Source of the DNA: Hypsibius dujardini
Taxonomy: Eukaryota; Tardigrada; Eutardigrada; Parachela; Hypsibiidae
Assembly (NCBI GenBank): GCA_001579985.1
Contig: LRSR01011937.1
Span: 1 to 34,382, forward strand
Reading direction: 5' to 3'
Length of the DNA stretch: 34,382 nt
The notes under the pieces are model-generated. The model had not been told where the DNA came from, searched no databases, and worked only from the letters and a program-made list of their open reading frames with translations. This document shows, piece after piece, positions 25,353 through 34,382 of this stretch (its first letter is position 1; the number at the start of each line of letters is the position of its first letter). The position numbers were made by a program, and so were the translations under genes.

Positions 25353-27075
25353 TTATTCCTCCAGTTCGACAGTATCAAATTTACTAAATTTCCATTCCTC
25401 AACGGCCTGTTGAATGAGATCGCGGGCGTTTTCCATCTGCTCCTTCAGTTCAGTGTTGAAGGGCTCGAAGTCCAGTTTGTACTTTCGGCGTTTGAAAAGT
25501 CCTTGATACTTTTGCACCACGCAATTGAGTATGTCCTCGTCCGTATCTTTGTACTCGAGAAAGTCGAGAATCTTTTTGATTTCTCCACGTTTGTCTTTGA
25601 GCAGCTCGTCGAACTGCACGACATGCAATGTTGCAGGATTCTGTGATAACCTAGAATAAGAGTATTTATTTTTATTCTTTCCGGTTGTCTGTCTGTATGT
25701 CTGCCTGCCTGCTTTTATGTCGGTCTATCTCTCTATCTGCCTGTCTTTCAGTTTGTCTATTTGTTTGTCTATATGTTTGTCTGTATATTGATGTATTTGT
25801 CTGTCCCTCTGTCTGTCTATTTGTCTATCTTTCTATCTGTCTGTTTGTCTGTTTGCTTTCTTCTTTCTGTCTCTTTGTCTTTCTTTCACCAAACTTGCAT
25901 GTCTGAATTTCTGTCTTAGTGTCTGACCACCTACTTACCAGTATTCATTCAGTTCCTTCCATTCGGTAATTGCCCGCGGTGCGAAGTATTCCCAATCTAT
26001 TAAGCAAAAATATCATCTTTTGTTTCGTGGCAGACAGACTGAGTATTTGCATACCTCGCGAATCGTATGTGTCTGCCTTTGCGATGCCAGTGTGCGTTCT
26101 CGTCTTATACTGATTCCATTTCGCCAAAATCGCGTCTTCCGGTTTGCGGATCAACAAAATAGCTTTCTTGTAATTGGCCTTCACTGCTTTTTTGCCGAAG
26201 CTATGAGTCTTAATGAGGATAACTTTTTCGTCGTTTGTTACTTCTCCATAAAATCCTCCATGGTAAAGCTGGTAGTCCGGTACAGATGACCCTGTCCATA
26301 TTCCTGTCGCATGAGAAATTCAATTTAATGTTCAACGTTCTCGAATGACAACGACGCGCCCCTTCTGACAAGTTTTTCTTACCAGTAATCTGCTCCAGAG
26401 CTCCACGCAAAAATGTATTGCCTGAAAAAAATGTATCTACACATGTTGTCCGGCTCCCAGCAACTTCTAGTGTCCGTTTGTGTTTGTGTCGGTGACGGTG
26501 CCTGGGTCTGTATTAATGTGTGTGTCTGTGTGTCTGTGTGTCTGTGTGTCTGTTTGTCTGTGTGTCTGTGTCTTTGTCTTTGTCTTTGTCTGTGTCTGTG
26601 TCTGTGTCTGTGTCTGTGTCTGTGTCTGTGTCTGTGTCTGTGTTTGTATCTGTGTCTGTGTCTGTGTCTGTGTTTGCGTCTGTACGTTAATGCACCCCAT
26701 ACCTGACCCTGCGAAGGAGGCCAATGCAATCCGTGGCATCGGCGTGGATGCGAACGACAACGTCGACCGACACGGTCGCATCTTGGGGTCCAATTGCGGT
26801 CCGATGGGTCCCTCATTAGAGGACCAGCGAAGGGATCCCAATGGGAAGATTGGGACAGTCGAGGCCAGGATGATTATCCCCACGACCAAGCCCAACACCG
26901 CGACGGCCCATTTACAGCGAACTTGATGGAGGAATGAGGATGCCTGCCGTTTGAATTTGTCCCCCAAAACGGCCAGTGTCGGACGCTGCTGCCTGGATCC
27001 AGGTAGATCCTCATCGCACTTGGCCATTGCCCCTTCCGGATGCCAAATTTCTTCTTGAATTCCTCTGTTGGGCAT
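25353..27075 (-). CDS. WSCD-type sulfotransferase, type II membrane protein
   Basis: Exons (minus) are 27075-26703, 26421-26383, 26303-26055, 25996-25939 and 25650-25353 (338 residues). WSCD1/2 and the insect CG9164-like proteins are Golgi-type sulfotransferases that use PAPS; vertebrate members sulfate sialic acid. A single hydrophobic segment (about 56-77, VAVLGLVVGIIILAS) follows a cytosolic basic stretch. FAGSGNTFLRGALEQITG then IWTGSS is the family's 5'-phosphosulfate-binding region. IKTHSFG, LLIRKPEDAILAKWN, FAPRAITEWKELNEYW and HVVQFDELLKD follow in family order. No WSC domain precedes the catalytic part. In-frame Met codons at 27156 and 27027 are alternative starts, giving 365 or 322 residues; I chose 27075 arbitrarily between them. 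Intron 1 contains a long TGTGTC repeat and intron 4 a TCTG repeat. Confidence 0.85.
25684..25880 (+). repeat. TCTG repeat in sulfotransferase intron 4
   Basis: About 200 bases of TCTG/TTTG/TCTA tetranucleotides between exons 4 and 5. Confidence 0.85.
26517..26683 (+). repeat. TGTGTC hexanucleotide repeat in sulfotransferase intron 1
   Basis: A long, fairly pure run of TGTGTC (GACACA on the gene strand) with TTTG interruptions fills most of the first intron. Long open frames on both strands here are artefacts of this run. Confidence 0.9.
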
Positions 27076-28752
27076 GAGAGAGACAATTATCTCTTTGTCT
27101 GTAGGATTAATGCAAGGGATAGAAGTGAGAGAAGGGTGCAAGATGCACGTAGGCAAGCTCGACGTTGCGGTGTTGTTTCTTCAATAAAAACGAAGGGCAG
27201 AATCCGACGATGTGATGTGATGATGATGGTGAGTGAGCTTGTCTATAGTGGAGGTCAAGAACTCGCCTTCCGGCGTCGTTGTCTTCTTCCACTGCCATGA
27301 CATGGGCACATACCGGTACCGGTACGACAATTGGCAATATACCGGTTTCTAGCAGAGTAGTAGCTCGCCACCGGTTCAATTCAGCTTGCATATTCATGGT
27401 TCCGCATCTTATTGTCCGTCTTTGATATTAATATATATATATACCACAATAAAGTTGTCAACAAGTAATGAATCTATCGCAAATTTTGCTTATTGAATAA
27501 ATAGCCTGTTTTCTTTGCAAAACGCATATTGTAACTTTTGCATATTTAAGGTAATAAAACAAGTATATGCAAAATATCGCATAATAATTTCTGTAAAGTT
27601 GGAGACGTTTAACACATTGTACAAAAACTAATTGATGTGTTTACGATTAGAGCAAGACAATTGTTTTATTTAAAGGGTGGGAAGGGTGGGAAAGGGTGGG
27701 ACTATAGTGATTTCATTTATTTAAACTGCAAAGCTGGTGTTTCGACAGTTGCAATTATATGCAAATGACTGCATATATGCTATCCACAAGTACAAAATAT
27801 AAAATATTAGATATATAAGGTAAAATTTACAAAATGTAAACAAATTATCAAATATAAAGTATGAAACATGAAATACAAAATCTAAAATATAAAGTTTGTA
27901 ACGCATAATAAGTAAAAATTAAAAAACACAATCCATCAATGGGACTATGACTATTCAAAGGGAACAACCGGCCTCTGTGGCGAATTGGACAAATAAATAT
28001 GCTACCCACAGTCACAATTCACAGTCAGATCACAAGAAGATGCCCAGGACTCAGGAGAAGGATCCTAATTTAGTATGCCAACGTCAGTCTCAACGTCATA
28101 TGTTCCTTGAACTCTCATCGGAATTGAGGGCGGTTTAAAATGATGTCATTTCAATGACGTTACATTGACAGAGCGAACAGACCTAATGATTCCACCCGCC
28201 CATCTCCGATTCATTGGGACTTTTCCGTTTTGCTCTTCAGCCTTTCTTTTCACACTCTAAGTTCCACATACACACAAAATGCTTGGCTGAACGAGTTAGG
28301 CCATTTAACACGGCTAGTGCATGAAAGCAATGCAGCGAACGAGTTAAAGGGATTGACTCGATTAGCCAAGCATTGTGTGCGTGTGAGTATCAGCACTCAG
28401 CAGATGTGTTGGTCGTTGGTTGTTACTTGTTGGCCAATTGCTCCTACACATTCCTTTCTGGATCAACATTTGCTAGGAAAAGGTTATAAAGTATATTTTG
28501 TGAGTTTTCATCGTTTGATATCTCAGCACACATACCTTTCATCTTCTTGCCAGTACCTCGCACCTTGAAATCTTCATTTGATCGAGTAAGTTGAAAAATA
28601 ATAATACTAATATATACTTGCATACATAGAGCGTATCATGTTTTGGTAACACGAAACAGGTATGCTGTGAAAATTCCTTCATTTGCTGTTGCTTTGATCA
28701 TTGATGGATGGATGGCTAATGGTTTGTTATTAGCGTGGTCCGTCTTGGGGTA
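27076..28752. other. Divergent intergenic region, sulfotransferase to peflin-like gene
   Basis: Contains an ACCGGT-rich patch (about 27310-27350), a very AT-rich stretch (27420-27940) and an imperfect long hairpin at 28265-28386. TGATGTCA and TGACGTTA, both close to a CRE/AP-1 half-palindrome, occur at about 28140-28165. No coding exon recognised. Confidence 0.5.
28265..28386. repeat. Imperfect long inverted repeat (hairpin)
   Basis: The left arm (28265-28309) and right arm (28342-28386) can pair over most of about 45 bases. The best-matched core is AATGCTTGGCT against AGCCAAGCATT, flanked by CACACAA against TTGTGTG, CGAGT against ACTCG and TTTAAC against GTTAAA. The loop contains TGCAT and ATGCA, which can pair again at the tip. 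It lies in the space between two divergent genes. Confidence 0.75.
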
Positions 28753-30761
28753 ATGGGAAACGACGCCTCCAAGGAATCCACCTCCTCCTCGGTCATGAAA
28801 AAGAGCCCGTCCCAAAGTGCGCCGCATCAACATACAACAGGTACACAACAAAATACTTTCTTTTCTCACTTTGCCCTCATTTTCATTATGTCTGGTATGA
28901 ATTTAATAGAACTAGCTAGATCATTCCAGCGAGAAAATGGGATCAACTCCAGAAATTTCGGTGACATTGTAATGTGTTGAAGTCATGGATTGATTGATTG
29001 ATGCGCGTGATGATTTTTTTTAATATCAATTAATCAATAGATCAAGGAAACCATCCCAGCACTGATTTTAACGCAATCAGTCAACCTAACCACAGACTGA
29101 TTGATAAACATTGAAACGATTTATTGTAAGATAAATATTATACAGATTCAGGCCGTGCTGTGGTAAATGTTAATCCGCGTTTCTTTGGTTGCAGTGAATC
29201 ATTCTGTGAACGGCGTCCCGCAGCTTAATTCGGAAGCTCCGCCCAATTACGATGAACTCTTCGGAGCTGCCAGTCCTGCTCCGTCCTCACATTCCAGCAT
29301 TTCCGGTGGATCATCTTCGTCAGCCGCGACTAGCCCCCGCTCTGCAGCGCCACCTGTCCCAGAAGTGGCATCCTATCAGATTCCGCCACCGTCAGCAGCC
29401 GCTTGGGGCACTGCCTCCGCCAGTGCCTCCGCCAATGTCCATCCGCAGTATTCAGTACCGGCACCCAACTGGCGGCAACAGGAGGAGGAAGCTGAACTTC
29501 GAATGTGGTTCTCCGCTGTCGACGAGAACAAGTGAGTTCCATGGACTGCCTTTCTTTGTGTCCGTCTGTAAGACTGTCTGTATTTCTGCCTCCCTGCCTG
29601 TCTCTCTGTCTATGTACTCGACTGAATGTCTGTCTGTTTGTTTTGTCTGTTTTGTCTGTTTGTTTGCCTACCTGTATGTCTGCTTATCTTCGGCTTTTCG
29701 ATCTCAATCTTTGGCAGAATAAATGTCCGTATATGTCTGTATATGTGTTATTTGTCCGTCCGCCTGTCTGAATTTCTGTCTGTGTTCGACAGTTTTGTCT
29801 CTGTATGCTAAAATGTGTTATTCATTTTAAGTGACGGATTCATCACGAGTGAAGAGCTACGCCAAGCCTTGCTCAACGACAACTGGACGCCCTTCAACAT
29901 GGACACGATCAAGATGATGTTGAAAATGTTCGATCGCAACATGAACGGTACAATTGTCTTTTCTTCTCTAATTTAGTTCCGGTTCCAATGGCTTTTTTTA
30001 ATAGATCGCATTGAATTTGACGAATTTTCTGGCCTGAAACGCTACGTGCAGGTATGGTTGGTTGCTCTCGCTGGTGGATGTGTTGGTCGTTTTATCCGTG
30101 TCTGTATTTTCTGTTGGACATTTTTAGGAGTGGAAGAAGGTGTTTGACCAGTACGATGTCGATCACAGCGGGACGATTGATGTTACCGAAATTCAAGCGG
30201 CCCTCCGCTGGATCAACTTCACATTCTCTCTGGATTTCTGCACCCAGCTCTGCAATCGTTTTTCCGCCGCTGGGCACATCAATCTGGACGCCTTCATTTA
30301 CGCTTGTGGTAAGCAGTTTGTTTTGTCGGCCTTGCAATATTCGTATTCTTCTTCATCGCCTATCTGCCTGCCTAACTGGATGCTCCTACCTAGCTGGTTG
30401 TCTGTCTGTTTATCTATCTCCTTATCTTTTTGTCTATTTGTCCGTCTGTCTACCTGCCTGTCTATCTGTATCTGTCTATCCGTCCGTCCGTCTTGATACC
30501 GTGTGTTTCCTTTGATTGTTTGTATTATTTGCCTATCTGTCTATCTGTTTGTCTGTTTCCATGCGTCTCTTTGTGTGTCTGTTTGTCTACTTATGGGTGT
30601 GCCCTTTTTATCTTCCTGTCTGAAGGGGATAACTGCATTCAGCTTTTGTCTTTTTGTTTTAAATAGCCATGATCAACGCCATGTCGAAGGATCACGCCAA
30701 AGTGCATAACGCTGGAAGCTTAGAAGACTTTGTTCGCGCTTGGCTGAATCGATCTTCCTAA
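28753..30761 (+). CDS. Penta-EF-hand protein, peflin-like
   Basis: Exons are 28753-28840, 29195-29531, 29832-29947, 30005-30051, 30128-30308 and 30667-30761 (287 residues; human peflin has 284). The family (peflin, ALG-2, sorcin, grancalcin) are dimeric calcium adaptors of the ER-Golgi and membrane-repair systems. The N-terminus MGNDASKES fits the N-myristoylation consensus. A Ser/Ala/Pro-rich linker (about 30-130) contains PPNY (45-48), a PPxY-type WW-domain ligand. EF-hand loops are at 139-150 (DENNDGFITSEE, canonical), 176-187 (DRNMNDRIEFDE, Gly6 replaced) and 206-217 (DVDHSGTIDVTE, canonical). Later hands are degenerate (AAGHINLDAF), as usual for the dimerising part. Introns 2 and 5 contain TCTG repeats. 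Assignment to peflin rather than another member rests on length and the long N-terminal linker. Confidence 0.88.
29555..29805 (+). repeat. TCTG repeat in peflin-like intron 2
   Basis: Degenerate TCTG/TTTG tetranucleotides immediately 3' of exon 2. Confidence 0.75.
30355..30600 (+). repeat. TCTG repeat in peflin-like intron 5
   Basis: Degenerate TCTG/CCTG/TCTA run filling most of the intron between exons 5 and 6. Confidence 0.75.
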
Positions 30762-31329
30762 GAAGGAACCAGAGAATTCCTTGCCCTTTGCACTGGTCTC
30801 AGCCCCTGTCTGTTCGAGACTGGTTGCATTCTTTTATTTTGTACAGTACATGCCTACCTCTTTTTTATCAACTATTCCTTTGCTTTTACAATGGCGCTAC
30901 AAGTTTAATCGACGGGAGGCTTTGAAGTTGTCTTACCTTCCCGGGCTCATGATTATTTTGCACATTCTGCGTTTGCCAGTGGTGTCACGTGAAATGTCTG
31001 CCGCAAGAGCTTTTGCTCGAAGCCGCTCAAGACTTGCCCTGAAGCATTTTCTCGTCTTTGCGAATCTTTTACATTAATATTTTTGACATAACACTTGTAT
31101 GGTAGAAGAAGGAAGATTTTTGTTTCTTTTGATCGACTGCCTGTTTGTCAGTTTATCTGTCTGCCTGCATGAATACCCTAATGCCTGTCACTGTGAGTGT
31201 CTGTGACTCCGTCTTTATGTTTGTATGGTCTGTGTTGCATACTCCATGTTGGACCAGATGTCGATCCATCTGTTTGTCTACTAAGATAAAATTTGTCGCA
31301 ATATCGTGTAACTCTGCCATAATTTCTGT
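30762..31329. other. Intergenic, peflin-like 3' flank
   Basis: No gene seen. Ordinary sequence with a weak TCTG patch near 31140-31280; the frames at 30740-31077 lack any domain or splice context. Confidence 0.45.
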
Positions 31330-31904
31330 TCATCTAAATGCAAAATGAACAAATTCAAGATTCCCGTCATCATCATTAATAATTTCGTTGGTAAAAACGG
31401 ACACATCCAAAGACGAGTTATTTACGGACGTGTCCATGGTCGACAAACTCGTAAAGTCATTGGAAGGAACTATAAGCTCCAAGTGTAGACTAAAAATGCA
31501 AAAAATGGCGTCAGCATCATAGCTTGTTTACGCCAAAGTAGACCGAGAAAGTAGTTAAAAGAAAATGAGAGTAAATAAATGCGTGCGTGGAGAGCAGGGG
31601 AGAGAAGCAGAACAAAAGGGCTGAAGGGCCCCTCTTACGTGTTTGCCTCAGGCCAGAAGCGGTAGTTTGGCCCACACAGCTTGCCAATCCCACTATTAAA
31701 TGGAATTCCATCCAGAGCTGAGGTTTGATACTGGCCCCTCCGGTGCTCAAATAAATTGTCTCGTCACCAGCCACGCCCTCATCCCCGCTTTCGATTTGTC
31801 GGCAAAATTCTAAAATAGAGTTCGATGGCGCTCTCATCGCGTGGCTCTTTCCAGTCATATCCGTCCATAAAACGTTGCGGCTCGATCGATAATGACCACG
31901 CCAT
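31330..31904 (-). pseudogene. Unidentified coding-like sequence with frame breaks
   Basis: I do not recognise the product. A 3' exon at 31489-31330 is open for 52 residues (ends NLEFVHFAFR) after a T-rich acceptor (GCATTTTTAG). An upstream segment ending in donor AC|GTAAGA at 31639 joins it in phase and reads GIPFNSGIGKLCGPNYRFW. Going further upstream in the same frame there are TGA codons at 31766-31764 and 31781-31779, then another protein-like stretch from an ATG at 31904 (GYDWKEPRDESAIELYF). Between them a different frame is protein-like (ESGDEGVAGDETIYLSTGG). This could be a decaying gene, a gene with sequence errors, or short unresolved introns. The plus strand over the last exon is also open (31346-31486), so even the strand is not fully secure. 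Confidence 0.35.
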
Positions 31905-32642
31905 TCCCGCATTTAGTCGGAGGAGGAAAAGAGTAGGGCCCGATTTTCATTGCTGGAAAGGGAAGGCAGGCAGAAAGGGGGAAAGACCACTGGAAAGGGA
32001 GAGAAGGAAGCGTGACGATTTGCACTTGCAGCCCTCCAGGCAGACACAGAGATACATAGACAGACAGCGCACTCTTCACTCACAACCGGATCGCTTTTCA
32101 CTCAACAACTTAATTCATGTTCTCCGCCCCGTTAAAACTGCACCATCAAACGGCTTAATCATCATTACTCGATCTACTCCTAATTAACCGCTCTTTATAG
32201 GTAAGTCAATATAAAATTTAAATGTCGGGAACAGCTAGAAAGAAGAGAGAACGAGAATAGTTTCTCAGCGAAATTCAACCGATAATCAATCAATCAACAA
32301 TTTTTTATAGCCAATCAACCAATCAAGCGAATGCCTTAACGATGGGTTGCCGTTTCGAAATTACTTGATTTATTTGCGGTCCGCGTAATTTCATCTGCTC
32401 AGGCTGGGTTGAAATTAAGTCTAAATTTACTTTCAGCCATTATTTTATCAAAGCCAATGAAACAGCTTTCTCTAGGAAGCGCCATTCGGGAGTTAACATT
32501 TATCAGCAAGGAAGCTCAGATAATTCAATAAATCTATCAAGCAATTGTTTTTATGCCATTCGATAGTAGCACAGCTGAATCAATCAATCGAGTACCGACG
32601 GTTTTGCTGACGTGTTTTGTGTCCGGACTCTGCACAGGGCGG
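31905..32642. other. Upstream flank of ACSL
   Basis: Holds CAAT tetranucleotide repeats (about 32286-32330) and AT-rich sequence. An acceptor-like CTCTGCACAG ends four bases before the ACSL ATG region (near 32638), so a 5'UTR exon may lie upstream. No other gene seen. Confidence 0.4.
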
Positions 32643-34382
32643 ATGGAGGACTTTATTCCAGCACTGAGCGTAACGGCAGTTGCCGCCATCGGAACCACCG
32701 CTGCCGTGGCATATTATTGCGCTAAATCGCGTGGTGTGCCCATTCCTACGGTCGTCCCCATCGAACAGCAATCCCTTCCCCTTGGGGTCCGTATATATTT
32801 TCTTTTTTTTGTTTAAAGTACCTTTTTTTCTTCATGTTTTGCAGATTTTTATGTATTTTTACGTTGGTCTCCTTAATTGTTAAATGTATTTTACGTGTTT
32901 TTTTCGCTTTTAACTTTGTTTCGATCGTGCTGCTCGGAATAATCAATACCTTTTTATTTTGCCATTTTTTAGAAGGATGTGAATTGCAGAAGATCTCGCC
33001 TGGTGGAGCCGGGCAAGTTTGTGGAATTTCTGTATGAGGACACACGGACCCTGTACGAGGTGTTCCAACGTGGATTACGAGAATCATCAAACGGGCCTTG
33101 TCTGGGCCATCGGCCACCGGGATCATCCACCTACCATTGGATCTCATACGAGGAAACGATCAAGCGGGCGGAATATTTGGGCGCCGGATTGATCCATCAC
33201 GGCGCCAAAAGCGAAAATACCACCTTTATTGGAATTTTTTCTAAAAATCGGCCGGAAGTAAGCCAATTACGGTTGATTGATATATTGCTAGTACGGTATT
33301 TAGGAAGGTTTTTCTTTGCAGTGGATCATCACGGAACTGGCTTGCTATACCTATTCCATGGTTGTCGTTCCGATTTACGGTTAGTCTCTTAACTTTTTCA
33401 CAAATATGTGGACAGTTAAACAAAAAGACAGACAAACAGACAGACCGACCGACAGACCGACCGACCTCTCAAGAGACACAGGCAGAGACACAAGGAACAA
33501 GAATTGTTCCTCTTTATAAAGAAACAAAAAAACAAAAATGCTGAGGGATTTTGTTGCTTTTGCAGACACTCTCGGTGCAGAGGCCTGCAGCCACATAATT
33601 TCACAGGTACACAGTTGTATGCTACGTCAACTTACTTACCCCTTTCGCAAGTTGTCTTTTCTTCCTATTGACTTACCGGTTTTCTGTTTCCTAAACTGCC
33701 TTGGAGCTTTAAATAGACACGGCACTTAGTCTTTGTTTCTTTTTATTATCTTGGTGCAGTATAATGTTGTCTGCATAATTGATGCCTTATTTTGATACAC
33801 ACAGGCGGAGATTTCTTCAGTTGTGTGCGACCGGAGCGAGCAGGCCGCCATTCTGGTGGAGCTGGCACCCAAGACACCCGTCTTGCGGCGCATCATCATC
33901 ATGGAACCTGCCACGGAGCAGCTGCGAGCGTTGTGCGATCAGGCCGACATTCATCTGGTGCAATTTGCTGATATGCTGAAACTGGGACAAGAACATCCCA
34001 CTCTCATCCGTGTACGTCGCTTTCCGTTTCTTTGTCTATCGTATTCATTCTACTCTTTTTCTTTTACCTGTCCGTTTGTCCTTCTGTTTATCTGACTGTC
34101 TTATCTATCTGTCTGTCTGGGTGTCCGTCGTATCTATCTTTTCTGAATCTCTGCCTGACTCTCTACCTGGTCTGCCCCTCGGATTATACAATGTCTCTTT
34201 GTCAAGTTACCTGAAGGATTGTCTGTTTGTCAGTTGTTCTATCAATGTGTGTGTGTCTGGTTATGTGGCTGTTTGACCGCCAACTTTATTTTACTGTTTT
34301 TGGAAACTAATGGGATTTTTCCCCTTAAATATAGCCGGCACAAGTGAATGACATTGCAACGATCTGCTATACCAGCGGAACG
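32643..34382 (+). CDS. ACSL: Long-chain acyl-CoA synthetase, ACSL1/5/6 type (5' part)
   Basis: Exons seen are 32643-32786, 32973-33257, 33322-33379, 33566-33606, 33805-34011 and 34335 to the window edge (261 residues, incomplete). ACSLs activate long-chain fatty acids to acyl-CoA at the ER and outer mitochondrial membrane. An N-terminal hydrophobic segment (about 5-25, rich in Ala/Val) is the membrane anchor. YEVFQRG, NGPCLGHRPP, FIGIFSKNRPEW, YSMVVVPIYDTLG and ICYTSGT match vertebrate ACSL1/5/6 in order; the last is the start of the AMP-binding P-loop, cut by the window edge. Exons join in phase. The exon 1 donor is GTCCGT, as in Hunchback exon 3. Introns contain CAGA (33415-33485) and TCTG (34060-34260) repeats. 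The start is the first Met before the anchor; a longer upstream frame exists but reads through the acceptor-like site. Confidence 0.93.
34060..34260 (+). repeat. TCTG repeat in ACSL intron 5
   Basis: Degenerate TCTG/TTTG/TCTA run in the last intron visible. Confidence 0.7.

Noticed and set aside
26467-27156. A 229-residue minus-strand frame ending in a long Thr-Gln repeat
   Set aside because: The first part is sulfotransferase exon 1, but the Thr-Gln run is the TGTGTC microsatellite in intron 1, read through past a good GTATGG donor.
28140-28165. CRE/AP-1-like half sites (TGATGTCA, TGACGTTA)
   Set aside because: Each departs from the consensus and such 8-mers are frequent by chance; mentioned only in the intergenic entry.
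31346-31486. Plus-strand basic 46-residue frame
   Set aside because: It overlaps the minus-strand exon, which has acceptor and phase support; the plus frame has no splice context or recognised family, though I cannot fully exclude it.
31400-31634. Possible SECIS element that would recode the TGAs of the unidentified gene
   Set aside because: ATGATGCTGAC on the minus strand gives only one half of the core; I found no matching 3' GA-containing side at a suitable distance.

Overview
The window is nuclear DNA of a bilaterian animal. Every confident gene is split by GT-AG introns, uses the standard code and contains metazoan families. A Spätzle-type cystine-knot ligand and a Hunchback zinc-finger protein in the same 35 kb point to a protostome, most likely an ecdysozoan; I cannot name the species. 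Introns and intergenic DNA are AT-rich and full of TCTG/CAGA and ATTG/CAAT tetranucleotide repeats. These repeats create most of the long spurious reading frames (strings such as CLSVCLSV or RQTDRQTD).

Layout, left to right: (1) 1-about 2516, compositionally distinct DNA that I read as the 3' end of an LTR retrotransposon, containing a roughly 70-bp tandem array. (2) 3356-5341, minus strand: Spätzle-like ligand, 4 exons. (3) 7275-9312, plus: SPARC/osteonectin, 7 exons. (4) 10493-14413, minus: PTEN, 10 exons. (5) 16597-20911, plus: Hunchback, 5 exons. (6) 22035-24839, plus: ATAD1/Msp1 AAA-ATPase, 11 exons. (7) 25353-27075, minus: WSCD-type sulfotransferase, 5 exons. (8) 28753-30761, plus: penta-EF-hand (peflin-like) protein, 6 exons. 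(9) 31330-31904, minus: coding-like sequence I cannot identify, with breaks. (10) 32643 to the window end, plus: first six exons of a long-chain acyl-CoA synthetase (ACSL).

Gene models were built by hand from reading frame, splice-site sequence, phase agreement at each junction and family similarity. For the seven complete confident genes the exon lengths sum to a multiple of three and join without a stop. PTEN is the strongest: residue numbering matches the human protein through the P-loop, and six of the eight human coding introns sit at the same position and phase.

The genes form no operon. Spätzle/SPARC, PTEN/Hunchback and sulfotransferase/peflin are divergent pairs; SPARC/PTEN and ATAD1/sulfotransferase are convergent. 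Points most worth following: two long inverted repeats (a Hunchback intron; the sulfotransferase/peflin intergenic region), a CTCF-like motif between PTEN and Hunchback, altered cysteine patterns in Spätzle and Hunchback, and the unidentified broken gene upstream of ACSL.
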